10,856 nucleotides of DNA from Gemmatimonadota bacterium (lineage in GTDB: Bacteria > Gemmatimonadota > Gemmatimonadetes > Longimicrobiales > RSA9). The notes beneath the pieces were generated by a model. It was given only the letters and a program-made list of their open reading frames with translations, was not told the origin of the DNA and did not search any database. The translations under genes and the position numbers were made by a program. Below are positions 1 through 6,616 of the stretch, piece after piece (positions within the stretch are counted from its first letter, which is position 1; each line of letters opens with the position of its first letter). The stretch is from positions 1 to 10,856 of the forward strand of contig JADGGV010000088.1 of assembly GCA_019689775.1 (NCBI GenBank). Reading direction: 5' to 3'.

Positions 1-24
1 CATCCGCCCGGCCCAGCGCGCCAT
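1..24 (-). CDS. Possible start of a further operon gene, cut by the left edge
   Basis: Only eight codons are visible. An ATG reading leftwards begins 12 nt after the stop of the metallopeptidase gene, and a second in-frame ATG lies at the very edge. A purine-rich GGGGCGGG stretch sits directly before the first ATG. The tight packing of the three preceding genes suggests the operon continues, but nothing about the product can be read from this fragment. It could equally be non-coding. Confidence 0.25.
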
Positions 25-36
25 CCCGCCCCGCAC

Positions 37-1314
37 CTAGCGCTCGACGAGCGCATCCACCGCCGGGATCGGGACGGCGTCGAACGCCGTCCCCCGCGGC
101 ACGTCGACGACGCGGACCACGGGCCTCCCCCGCAGCTCGAGGCGCTCGACGCGGGCTTGGCGGCCGGGGCGTCTCTCCAGGGAGCGGCGGTAGGAGGCGG
201 CGAACGCGTCGGCCGCGGCGGCATCGTCCCAGACCGAGTACCAGACCAGCGCGCGCGCGTTGCCGGGCCCCTCGAGCACGCGATAGCGATCGCCGTCCCA
301 CCCCTCAGCGTTCGCCGAATCCCCCAGGACCTGCCGGAGGAAGATCGTCATTTCCAGCTCGCCGAGCGTGTTCTCGTAGCGGGTGCGCCACCCGGTGGGG
401 CGCGGCGGTTGCGGGCCGAGGCGCAGCTCGGTGGGCGTATCGCGCTCCTCGACGAAGCGGTCCGGGTGCATCACCTGCTCGGTGGATTGGGGCAGGAGCG
501 AGTCGAGCGGCGCGGGCCAGCCGGCTGCGGGCGGGCCGCCGGCGGCGCGGTCGCGCCACAGCTCCTGGACGAAGGCGGCGCCGCGGAGGTACGGGAAGAC
601 GAGCGTCTCGCGGATGATGCGGGGCGCCCGTGCGTACACCGGGAACTGCGCGTTCTGCTCCTCGATGGCGGGCGCGAGCTGGACGGCGAGGTCGGGGAGC
701 TGCGCCGGGTCGACGGGGCGGTGCGCGGCCTGATCCGCGAGCACGACGAACATGACGGCCGTGGCCTGCCCCTCGACGGCGGCCTGCGCGGCCGTTTGGC
801 GGTCGTTGCCGCGCCGGCGCGCGACGAGCGAATCGAGGTTCGTGTGCTGGTCCTGGAGCGCGTGCACCAGCTCGTGGGCGAGGACGGTGCGGAGCGCCGA
901 GCGCGGCGTCCCCTCGACGGTGTAGAACGTTTTGGTCTCGGGGTCGTAGTAGCCGCCGACCTGCTCGGTGTAGAGGTCGATCAGGAGCGCGCGGAGGTCG
1001 AGCGTGTCGGGGATCAGCCCGAGCGTGGCGTACGCGGCGTGGATCCCGCCGAGCTCGGCGGGCGGCAGGTCCCGGTCGAGCTGGCGCACGACGTACTCGC
1101 GCACCTGCGCGCGCGTGCGGTAGCCGATCCGGATCGGCCGCAGCGCCTTGAGCCCCGACAGGTACTCCAGGCGCGGGAGCAGCGAATCGACGACCGCGCG
1201 CACGCGCTGCTGCTCTCGCTCCGGCCGCGTCCGCTGGCCGCAGGCGACGAGCGCCGAGAGCGCGATCGTCGCCGCGGCCACGGCGGTCCAGCGCTGGCGA
1301 CGCGGGCGCATCAT
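37..1314 (-). CDS. Secreted lipoprotein with zinc-metallopeptidase HELVH motif
   Basis: A 425-residue protein with a lipoprotein signal peptide: a basic start, a hydrophobic run and the lipobox LVAC with Cys25, so it is probably anchored in a membrane facing the periplasm or outside. HELVHALQDQH at residues 147-157 contains a gluzincin-type HExxH site (His147, Glu148, His151). AVEGQATA at 179-186 offers Glu181 as a plausible third zinc ligand about 30 residues on. A second conserved-looking block, PQSTEQVMHP (275-284), and a C-terminal domain with GWDGDRY follow. Putative metallopeptidases of this layout are known in several bacterial phyla, but I know of no defined substrate. There is no ribosome site before the start; the ATG overlaps the folK stop as ATGA, which indicates translational coupling. 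The fold and catalytic class are fairly sure; the role is unknown. Confidence 0.85.
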   Translation of the reverse strand: MMRPRRQRWTAVAAATIALSALVACGQRTRPEREQQRVRAVVDSLLPRLEYLSGLKALRPIRIGYRTRAQVREYVVRQLDRDLPPAELGGIHAAYATLGLIPDTLDLRALLIDLYTEQVGGYYDPETKTFYTVEGTPRSALRTVLAHELVHALQDQHTNLDSLVARRRGNDRQTAAQAAVEGQATAVMFVVLADQAAHRPVDPAQLPDLAVQLAPAIEEQNAQFPVYARAPRIIRETLVFPYLRGAAFVQELWRDRAAGGPPAAGWPAPLDSLLPQSTEQVMHPDRFVEERDTPTELRLGPQPPRPTGWRTRYENTLGELEMTIFLRQVLGDSANAEGWDGDRYRVLEGPGNARALVWYSVWDDAAAADAFAASYRRSLERRPGRQARVERLELRGRPVVRVVDVPRGTAFDAVPIPAVDALVER

Positions 1315-1874
1315 GCGTCGTCGTCCGAGTCCGCCGGCCGCAGCAGGCGGGCGCCCGGGAAGAGCGGCTCCGTGCGCTCCAGGCCGGGTGCGTGGAGCCG
1401 GTCGGCCAGGCGCTCGCCGGTCACGGGGTGCCGCAGCCCCGGATCCAGCTCGGCGAGCGGGCGCAGCACGAACGCACGCTCGAGGAGCCGCGGATGCGGG
1501 ATCTGGAGCGCGTCGCTGGCGACGACGTCGTCGCCGTAGAGCAGGATGTCGATGTCGATGGGGCGCGGCGCGTTGCGGAACGAGGGCCGGCGGCCGAGCT
1601 CCGCCTCGATGCGCTTCGCGCCGGCGAGCAGCTCCGGCGGTGCCAGCGTCGTCGCCATGCGGATGGCGAGGTTCCAGAAGTCGGGCTGATCGCGGTAGCC
1701 GACGGGCTCCGAGGCGTAGACGGTCGAGACGGCTTCGATCGAGCCGAGGCCGGCCAGGCCGCGCAGCGCGTCGTGCAGGTTCGCCTCGCGGTCGCCCAGG
1801 TTCGTGCCCAGCCCCAGGTACGCGTGAACCGCCGGCTCAGACCCGGCCGTAGCGGTCCTCCAGGCGGACGACAT
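1311..1874 (-). CDS. folK: 2-amino-4-hydroxy-6-hydroxymethyldihydropteridine diphosphokinase (HPPK)
   Basis: The cytoplasmic enzyme that moves pyrophosphate from ATP to 6-hydroxymethyl-7,8-dihydropterin, the step before dihydropteroate synthase in folate synthesis. The 187-residue length fits the family. Visible signatures are GLGTNLGD (21-28) near the start, SEPVGYRDQPDFWN (55-68) in the pterin-binding part, and RPIDIDILLYG (104-114), whose Asp107 and Asp109 match the magnesium-binding aspartates of HPPK. IPHPRLLERAFVLRPLAEL follows at 125-143. The first 16 residues before the core strand are extra and poorly conserved in appearance, but no other ATG, GTG or TTG lies in frame before the core, so this start stands. 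It overlaps the upstream cupin by 38 nt and the downstream peptidase by 4 nt. No folP or folB is visible here, so the pathway genes are scattered or lie outside the window. Confidence 0.96.
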   Translation of the reverse strand: MSSAWRTATAGSEPAVHAYLGLGTNLGDREANLHDALRGLAGLGSIEAVSTVYASEPVGYRDQPDFWNLAIRMATTLAPPELLAGAKRIEAELGRRPSFRNAPRPIDIDILLYGDDVVASDALQIPHPRLLERAFVLRPLAELDPGLRHPVTGERLADRLHAPGLERTEPLFPGARLLRPADSDDDA

Positions 1875-2184
1875 CCTCGAGGTGCGGGGTGGACGCCTCC
1901 AGCATGTCGACGTCCGTGATCGCCTCCATGCGGTGCACGGTGCCCGGCCGGATCCGGTAGCTCTCCCCCTCGCGCAGCGGAACCTCCTCGAGCCGGCCGA
2001 CGGCCGGGCCCACCCAGAAGCGCATCTGACCGCGCAGCAGGTGGATCGTCTCGTCCTTCTGCCGGTGGTACTGGAGGGAGAGCGCGTGCCCCGCCTTCAC
2101 GTGCAGGATCTTGCCGACGTACAGCTCCGAGTCGGCCCAGATCAGCTCATAGCCCCACGGCTTCTCGATCCTCTTCGCGTTCAA
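1837..2184 (-). CDS. Small cupin, similar to the C-terminal domain of type II phosphomannose isomerases
   Basis: A single-domain cupin of 115 residues from the chosen TTG start. It begins with KPWGYE, the hallmark opening of the mannose-6-phosphate isomerase type II cupin, followed by the first cupin motif with LSLQYHRQKDET (His40 and Glu45 as likely metal ligands) and the second motif with RPGTVHRME (His84). It may act in sugar-phosphate isomerisation or bind a small ligand. The guanylyltransferase half of the bifunctional enzyme is absent, so the exact reaction cannot be assigned. I chose the TTG because GGAGA lies 6 nt before it and it leaves a compact start. A tandem GTG at 2223-2218 would add 13 residues of unremarkable sequence with a purine run abutting the codon. 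It is the first gene of the leftward operon and overlaps folK by 38 nt. Confidence 0.82.
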   Translation of the reverse strand: MNAKRIEKPWGYELIWADSELYVGKILHVKAGHALSLQYHRQKDETIHLLRGQMRFWVGPAVGRLEEVPLREGESYRIRPGTVHRMEAITDVDMLEASTPHLEDVVRLEDRYGRV

Positions 2185-2190
2185 CGCGCT

Positions 2191-2195
2191 TCTCC
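2191..2195 (-). promoter_or_regulatory. Ribosome binding site that selects the TTG start of the cupin gene
   Basis: GGAGA on the minus strand sits 6 nt before the TTG at 2184-2182. The alternative GTG codons upstream have GGGGAG touching the codon itself, a spacing too short for normal use. Confidence 0.5.
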
Positions 2196-2256
2196 AGGGC
2201 GGGGTGGACGCGGGCCGCACCACCTCCCCGGGCGTCCACGGCCGGGGCCGGGCGGG

Positions 2257-2286
2257 AAGTTAGGGGACACCGTCGCCGCGCCACAA
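2257..2286 (-). promoter_or_regulatory. Weak candidate promoter for the cupin-folK-peptidase operon
   Basis: Reading leftwards, TTGTGG and TAACTT are separated by 18 nt. Each matches the sigma-70 consensus at three positions only. Transcription would start near 2250, giving a leader of about 65 nt before the TTG start. It is the best pair I found in the divergent region for this direction, but it could be chance. Confidence 0.22.
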
Positions 2287-2294
2287 GCGGCGCG
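2277..2294. repeat. Inverted repeat in the divergent intergenic region
   Basis: CGCGCC and GGCGCG are separated by 6 nt and overlap the candidate -35 element of the leftward operon. A competing pairing (GCCGC with GCGGC) uses the same bases. It could be an operator or an RNA hairpin. In sequence this GC-rich, short palindromes also arise by chance. Confidence 0.25.
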
Positions 2295-2346
2295 ACTTTC
2301 TGCGATACCCCGACGCGGCGGGCGGCGGTCCCTGCCCGCGCCGTGC

Positions 2347-2375
2347 TTGCCGGTCGCCGCACGCGGCACTATCGT
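2347..2375 (+). promoter_or_regulatory. Candidate promoter for the S9 peptidase gene
   Basis: TTGCCG and TATCGT are separated by exactly 17 nt, each matching the sigma-70 consensus at four of six positions. The implied start near 2382 would leave a leader of about 34 nt before the ATG at 2416, an ordinary length. This is the best-spaced pair in the region. Confidence 0.4.
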
Positions 2376-2404
2376 GGCGGCACTCTCCCAAATCCCCACG
2401 CACA

Positions 2405-2409
2405 GAGGA
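2405..2409 (+). promoter_or_regulatory. Ribosome binding site of the S9 peptidase gene
   Basis: GAGGA, inside AGAGGAA, lies 6 nt before the ATG at 2416. That ATG is also the one followed directly by a signal peptide, which settles the start although the frame stays open far upstream. Confidence 0.75.
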
Positions 2410-2415
2410 ACGGTC

Positions 2416-4482
2416 ATGGCCACCATCCTCCCCCGGTCGCACGTGCGCGGCGTCCGAGGCCTCGCCGCCGCGGCGCTCGTCCTCGCCGTCGTGGCGCCAG
2501 TGCGGGCGCAGCAGCCCACGAACCGTCTCACGCTCGGCGAGTACCTCGAGTTCGAGCAGGTGTCGGACCCACAGCTCTCGCCGGACGGCCGGCAGATCGT
2601 CTACGTCCGCCGCTCGATCGACAAGATGAACGACCGCTGGGAGTCCGCGATCTGGATCATGAACGCGGACGGGAGCGGAAACCGCTTCCTGGTCGAGGGC
2701 GGATCGCCCCGCTGGTCGCCGGACGGGCGCCGGCTCGCGTACATCGCGCGGGGCGAGCCGAGCGGCTCGCAGATCTTCGTGCGCTGGATGGACGACCGCG
2801 GCGGCACCACGCAGGTGACGCACGTGACGGCGGCGCCGATGGGGATCGAGTGGTCGCCCGACGGCAGCCAGATCGCATTCCGCAGCCTCGTGCCGGCGCG
2901 CAGCGCATGGAAGGTGGAGAGCGCGGTCTCGCAGTTCCGGCCGCAGGGCGCGAAGTGGACGGCGGCGGCGCGCATCATCGAGAACCTGCACTACCGGCAG
3001 GACCGTCAAGGTTACCTCGAGGACGGCTATCAGCACATCTTCGTCGTGCCGGCCGACGGCGGCACGCCGCGTCAGGTGACGAGCGGTGATTCCGACGACG
3101 GCCCGCCGGTGTGGACGCCCGACGGCCGCAGCCTGGTGTTCAGCGGCCTGCGCGTGCCCGACGCCGCCTACCAGTGGCGCGAGAGCGAGATCTACGCTGC
3201 GGACGTGGCCACGGGCGAGGTCCGGCAGCTCACGCACCACAAGGGGCCGGACGGCAACCCCGTCGTCTCGCCGGACGGCAAATGGATCGCGTACACCGGC
3301 TACGACTGGACGGACGACGCCTGGCGGGACGCGAACCTCTACGTCATGGGCATCGACGGCTCGAACCCCCGCGTGCTGACCGCCTCGCTCGACCGCACGC
3401 CCCGCGACGTGCGCTGGGCGCCCGACGGCTCGGGGCTCTACTTCAACGTCGAGAACGAAGGCTCGCGGAACCTGTACTTCGCGTCGCTGAGCGGGCAGGT
3501 CCGCGCGGTGACGACCGGAACCCAGATGCTCACGGTCACCGACATCGGCAAGGACGGCACCGCGGTCGGCGTGCGCAGCACCTCCACGAAGCCGGACGAC
3601 ATCGTCGCCTTCAACGTGCGGCGGCCGGAGATCCGCCAGCTCACGCACGTCAACGACGACATCCTGGCCGGGAAGAAGCTGTCGGAGGCGGAGGAGATCT
3701 GGTACACCTCGAAGGACGGGCTGAAGATCCAGGGGTGGATCCTCAAGCCGGTCGACTTCGACCCGAGCAAGAAGTACCCGCTGGTGCTGACGATCCACGG
3801 CGGCCCGCACTCGATGTACGGCGTCGGCTTCAACTACGCCTGGCAGCTCTGGGCCGCGGACGGCTACGTGCTCCTCTACACGAACCCGCGCGGGAGCACC
3901 GGCTACGGCAGCCGGTTCGGCAACGCCATCAAGAACGATTACCCGAACAAGGACTTCGACGACCTGATGGCGGGCGTGGACGCGGTCATCGCCCGCGGCT
4001 ACGTCGACACGAACAACCTGTTCGTCTACGGCTGTAGCGGGGGTGGTGTGCTGACGGCGTGGACGGTGGGGCACACCGACCGCTTCTCCGCGGCCGTCTC
4101 GCAGTGCCCGGTCATCGACTGGCTCAGCTTCGTCGGCACGACCGACGGCCAGGGCTGGTACCGCAACTTCGCCAAGCTGCCGTGGGAGGACCCGAGCGAG
4201 CACCTGCGCCGCAGCCCGCTCATGTACGTCGGCAACGTGAAGACCCCGACCATGCTGATGACGGGCGTGCTGGACATGCGCACGCCGAGCGGGCAGGCCG
4301 AGGAGTTCTACGAGGCGCTCAAGTACCGGAAGGTCCCGACGGCGATGATCCGCGTCAACGACGAGTACCACGGCACGTCGTCGAAGCCCTCGAACTTCCT
4401 GCGCACGCAGCTCTTCGTGAAGGGGTGGTTCGAGCGGTACGCGAACCGCAACTGGGCGACGCGCGCGGCCGGCACGCAGTAG
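2416..4482 (+). CDS. Secreted S9-family serine peptidase (prolyl oligopeptidase fold)
   Basis: A 688-residue exported peptidase of the S9 clan, acting on short peptides outside the cytoplasm. An N-terminal signal peptide ends near VRA (cleavage after Ala31). Residues 50-350 form a beta-propeller: blade signatures of the SPDG type recur at 55, 101, 147, 234 (TPDG), 285 and 335 (APDG). The alpha/beta-hydrolase domain occupies about 425-675, with the oxyanion region HGGPHS (461-466) and NPRGSTGYG (490-498). The nucleophile elbow GCSGGG holds Ser541, Asp620 is in GVLDMRTP and His652 is in EYHG, so the triad is complete. The elbow differs from the usual GGSYGG of acylaminoacyl-peptidase relatives: Cys540 replaces glycine and a glycine follows the serine. 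Its exact specificity (dipeptidyl-peptidase-like or acylaminoacyl-peptidase-like) cannot be read from sequence alone. It ends 7 nt from the convergent plug-domain gene. The frame is open back to 1882 but that stretch overlaps the cupin and folK. Confidence 0.95.
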   Translation: MATILPRSHVRGVRGLAAAALVLAVVAPVRAQQPTNRLTLGEYLEFEQVSDPQLSPDGRQIVYVRRSIDKMNDRWESAIWIMNADGSGNRFLVEGGSPRWSPDGRRLAYIARGEPSGSQIFVRWMDDRGGTTQVTHVTAAPMGIEWSPDGSQIAFRSLVPARSAWKVESAVSQFRPQGAKWTAAARIIENLHYRQDRQGYLEDGYQHIFVVPADGGTPRQVTSGDSDDGPPVWTPDGRSLVFSGLRVPDAAYQWRESEIYAADVATGEVRQLTHHKGPDGNPVVSPDGKWIAYTGYDWTDDAWRDANLYVMGIDGSNPRVLTASLDRTPRDVRWAPDGSGLYFNVENEGSRNLYFASLSGQVRAVTTGTQMLTVTDIGKDGTAVGVRSTSTKPDDIVAFNVRRPEIRQLTHVNDDILAGKKLSEAEEIWYTSKDGLKIQGWILKPVDFDPSKKYPLVLTIHGGPHSMYGVGFNYAWQLWAADGYVLLYTNPRGSTGYGSRFGNAIKNDYPNKDFDDLMAGVDAVIARGYVDTNNLFVYGCSGGGVLTAWTVGHTDRFSAAVSQCPVIDWLSFVGTTDGQGWYRNFAKLPWEDPSEHLRRSPLMYVGNVKTPTMLMTGVLDMRTPSGQAEEFYEALKYRKVPTAMIRVNDEYHGTSSKPSNFLRTQLFVKGWFERYANRNWATRAAGTQ

Positions 4483-4489
4483 CCGGCGC

Positions 4490-5218
4490 TCACCGCCGCC
4501 GGACCGGCTCGGCGTGCCGCGTGCGGATCTCGAGCACGCCGTTCTGGCTGCCGACGCCGTAGCGCGCCGCCGCCTCGCTCGCCGGGATGAACTCGATGCG
4601 CTCGATCTCGTCCGGCGGCGTATCCCGCAAGTAGAGCGTCGGTTGGGAGACGGGCAAGCCGTCGACCACGACGAGCGGGGCGTTGCAGCTCGGTTGGAAG
4701 CGCGAGGCGTGCGCGCCGCGGAACTCGAGGCAGAAGCCGCCGCCGCTGAACTCGCGCAGTTGCGCGCTCGGGATGTAGGAGCGGATCACGTCGGCGAGGT
4801 GCCGCGCCGTCGGCGTCGCCTTCTCGATCGCCTCGCGCGTGATCACGTTCGTGCGGCGGCCGCCGGCGCGCCGCGCGAGCGCGGTCACGCGCACGGGCTC
4901 CTGCTCGATGGCCCGCGGCGAGGCGACGACGATCACCACCGTCTCGGCGTCCGGCGCGAGCGTGATGGAATCCGCATGGGTCCCGTACGCCAGGTGCTGG
5001 ACGCGCAGGACGTGGCGCCCGGGCGCCACCCGCTCGAAGCGGAACCGCCCATCCGCATCGGTGGCGATCTCGCGGGCCGCGCCGCTGAGCGTGACCGTGG
5101 CGCCGGCGATCGGGGCGCGCGTGTCCGCGTCGACGAGCGTGCCCGCCAGGCGCGCGCCCTGGCCCACGAGCCGGCCGGGCGCGAGTAGGGCGACGAGCAG
5201 CAGCGGCGTGTATCGCAT
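4490..5218 (-). CDS. Carboxypeptidase-regulatory-like domain plus barrel-less TonB plug domain protein
   Basis: A 242-residue secreted protein. A signal peptide covers roughly residues 1-20. Residues 23-100 look like a carboxypeptidase-D regulatory-like beta-sandwich (GTLVDADTRAPIAGATVTL, then DADGRFRFERVAPGRHVL), the domain that usually precedes SusC-type receptors. Residues 122-234 carry TonB plug hallmarks: VITREAIEKA, PLVVVDGLPV (181-190), DEIERIEFIP (203-212), RYGVGSQNGVLEIRTR (219-234). The frame then stops cleanly where a receptor's beta-barrel of several hundred residues would start. Two cysteines, Cys163 and Cys178, could form a disulfide across an insert in the plug. AGGGGG lies 6 nt before the ATG. 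It is the third gene in line after susC-like and susD-like, separated from them by two hairpins. It is not a decayed receptor as far as I can see, because no barrel remnant follows. Its function is unknown; it may modulate or assist the neighbouring receptor. Confidence 0.85.
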   Translation of the reverse strand: MRYTPLLLVALLAPGRLVGQGARLAGTLVDADTRAPIAGATVTLSGAAREIATDADGRFRFERVAPGRHVLRVQHLAYGTHADSITLAPDAETVVIVVASPRAIEQEPVRVTALARRAGGRRTNVITREAIEKATPTARHLADVIRSYIPSAQLREFSGGGFCLEFRGAHASRFQPSCNAPLVVVDGLPVSQPTLYLRDTPPDEIERIEFIPASEAAARYGVGSQNGVLEIRTRHAEPVRRR

Positions 5219-5240
5219 CGGGCGCCCCCTGAAACGGCGA

Positions 5241-5270
5241 CGCCGCCGGAGCGCTGATCCCCCGGCGGCG
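5241..5270. terminator. GC-rich hairpin before the plug-domain gene
   Basis: CGCCGCCGG and CCGGCGGCG form a perfect 9-bp stem with a 12-nt loop. It lies 22 nt upstream of the plug-domain ATG. No T-run follows in either direction, so it may be a weak terminator, a processing or stability element, or a structure limiting readthrough translation. Confidence 0.35.
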
Positions 5271-5289
5271 CCGCATGTCTCGGTGCCGC

Positions 5290-5327
5290 TCGGCCCGAGG
5301 CGCCGGTCCCGCGGCGCCCCGGGCCGA
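5290..5327 (-). terminator. Strong hairpin just after the SusD-like gene
   Basis: An 8-bp outer stem (TCGGCCCG with CGGGCCGA), a single A/C mismatch and a 7-bp inner stem (GGCGCCG with CGGCGCC) close a 6-nt loop. It starts 8 nt after the SusD-like stop codon. It is the most stable structure noticed in the window. There is no U-tract, so either it stabilises or partly terminates the susCD-like transcript, or it sets a lower level for the plug gene downstream. Confidence 0.5.
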
Positions 5328-5335
5328 CCGCGCGG

Positions 5336-6592
5336 CTACCAGTTCGGGTTGTTGAGCCGCTCCTGCTGCGGCACGGGGAAGCACTTCTGCGTGCCGACGC
5401 GGTCGACGCCGGCCTTGTAGTACTCCTGCCCGTCCTCGAGGACCCACGGCACCGCGTGCCCGTTGCGGCGGAAGTCGCCCATCTTCTTGACCTCGAGCCA
5501 GAAGTCGAGCGCCTTCTGCATCATCAGCTCCGCCAGCACCGCCTGCGGGTCGCTGGAGGTGAACGGGGGCTGCTTCCCGACGGCCCGCCGCTCGTTGATG
5601 AGCGCGACCTGCGCGGCGACGTCGCCGCTGGCCTCGGCCGCGATGTAGCGCGCCTCGAGCCCGGAGGCGAGCCGCATCGGCGCGTTCCAGGCCGGGAACT
5701 TCTGCTGGCGGATGAACCGCAGCTCGGAGTCCTGGGCGAGGCGGTTGGTGTCGAAGTACGTGATGCGCGGGTCGCCCGCATCCGCCACCTGGATGTACTG
5801 CGGCGGCACCACGAGCGACTGGCGCGAGGAGCTGAAGCTCCAGACCGTGTTCCCGAGACGCGTGCGGTTCGCCGGGTCGTCGACGTACGTCAGGTCGAAC
5901 TCGAACGAGGCCGGCACCTGTGCCGCCGTGCTCGCCGCCTCGCTCTTCTTGCCGGCGAAGAGGTAGGCGCGCGCGAGCCCGACCGTGGCCGCGGTGGCCA
6001 GGTCCTTCGCCTCGGTGCTGGTCAGCTTGCCCGCCTCGTCCCGCGCCAGTTGGAACCGCTCGATGGCCAGGTCCAGCATCTGCTGGGTGTTCAGGTGCGG
6101 CCCGGGCACGCCGACCTCGGACGACACGGTCCCCTCGCAGAACGTCTCGGCCATCAGCTCCATCGAGTAGCCGGCGGTGAAGGCCGCCAGTGCCAGCGGC
6201 AGCCCCGACGTGTTCGCGTTCTTGAACGTCTGGACCGCCTGCTCGCCGGTCGAGGCCGCGCGGGCGAGCGGCGACCACACTTCGTCGCGCAGCGTGCCGT
6301 TCGCGTCGTCGATGAAGCGGCGACCGAACTCGTTGCGCGTCGGGAACGTGTCGCCGACGCGCGCCTCGTGCGACCACCAGCCGGTGTAGACGGCCAGGTC
6401 GCCGTACGCCTGGGCCAGGTTCTGGAACGCCGAGCGGGCGAGGACCTCGGCGTCCGCCTTCGGATCGATCTTGTTCGCCTGTAGCACGTCGGGGTCGGTG
6501 ACGCTGAAGAAGTCATCGCCGCACCCCGCCAGGGCGTTCGCGGCCGTCAGCAGCAGCGCCGCGGCGAGCGTCCGCCGGATCTGTGCGTTCAT
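5336..6592 (-). CDS. RagB/SusD-family outer-membrane nutrient-binding lipoprotein
   Basis: A 418-residue surface lipoprotein predicted to sit as a lid on the SusC-like barrel encoded just upstream, capturing substrate for TonB-driven import. The lipobox LAGC gives Cys24 as the lipidated residue. Family features are the helical repeats through about residues 45-220, the EARYIAAEA segment (313-321), INERRA (332-337), the late helix ALDFWLEVKKMGDFRRNG (361-378) and the closing CFPVPQQERLNNPNW (404-418), the usual SusD C-terminal ending. At 418 residues it is shorter than the 500-600 typical of Bacteroidetes SusD proteins. The start is firm: GGAGA lies 8 nt before the ATG and the signal peptide follows directly. 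The gene begins 24 nt after the SusC-like stop, so the two are co-transcribed. The substrate cannot be read from the sequence. Confidence 0.93.
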   Translation of the reverse strand: MNAQIRRTLAAALLLTAANALAGCGDDFFSVTDPDVLQANKIDPKADAEVLARSAFQNLAQAYGDLAVYTGWWSHEARVGDTFPTRNEFGRRFIDDANGTLRDEVWSPLARAASTGEQAVQTFKNANTSGLPLALAAFTAGYSMELMAETFCEGTVSSEVGVPGPHLNTQQMLDLAIERFQLARDEAGKLTSTEAKDLATAATVGLARAYLFAGKKSEAASTAAQVPASFEFDLTYVDDPANRTRLGNTVWSFSSSRQSLVVPPQYIQVADAGDPRITYFDTNRLAQDSELRFIRQQKFPAWNAPMRLASGLEARYIAAEASGDVAAQVALINERRAVGKQPPFTSSDPQAVLAELMMQKALDFWLEVKKMGDFRRNGHAVPWVLEDGQEYYKAGVDRVGTQKCFPVPQQERLNNPNW

Positions 6593-6616
6593 TCGATCAC
6601 TCTCCGCGCGAGCGTA

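Noticed and set aside
157..1539. A plus-strand open frame opposite the metallopeptidase and folK
   Set aside because: Both minus-strand genes show strong family motifs; the opposite frame has only compositional bias.
1882..2415. N-terminal extension of the S9 peptidase by up to 178 residues
   Set aside because: It would overlap the cupin gene and precede the signal peptide; the ATG at 2416 has its own ribosome site.
2260..4371. A minus-strand open frame of about 700 codons opposite the S9 peptidase
   Set aside because: It is the antisense shadow of a GC-rich gene. The translation is dominated by Arg, Val, Asp and His with no domain, and the plus strand encodes a complete S9 peptidase with its triad.
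4490..5218. Reading the 242-residue plug protein as a broken SusC pseudogene
   Set aside because: No barrel-like sequence follows in any frame before the convergent gene, the stop is clean, and a second barrel-less plug protein occurs nearby, so a short functional protein is the simpler reading.
4308..6377. A minus-strand open frame of about 690 codons across the SusD-like and plug genes
   Set aside because: It runs in another frame over two genes with clear motifs, signal peptides and ribosome sites; its composition is Arg/Ala/Gly-rich and lacks recognisable features.
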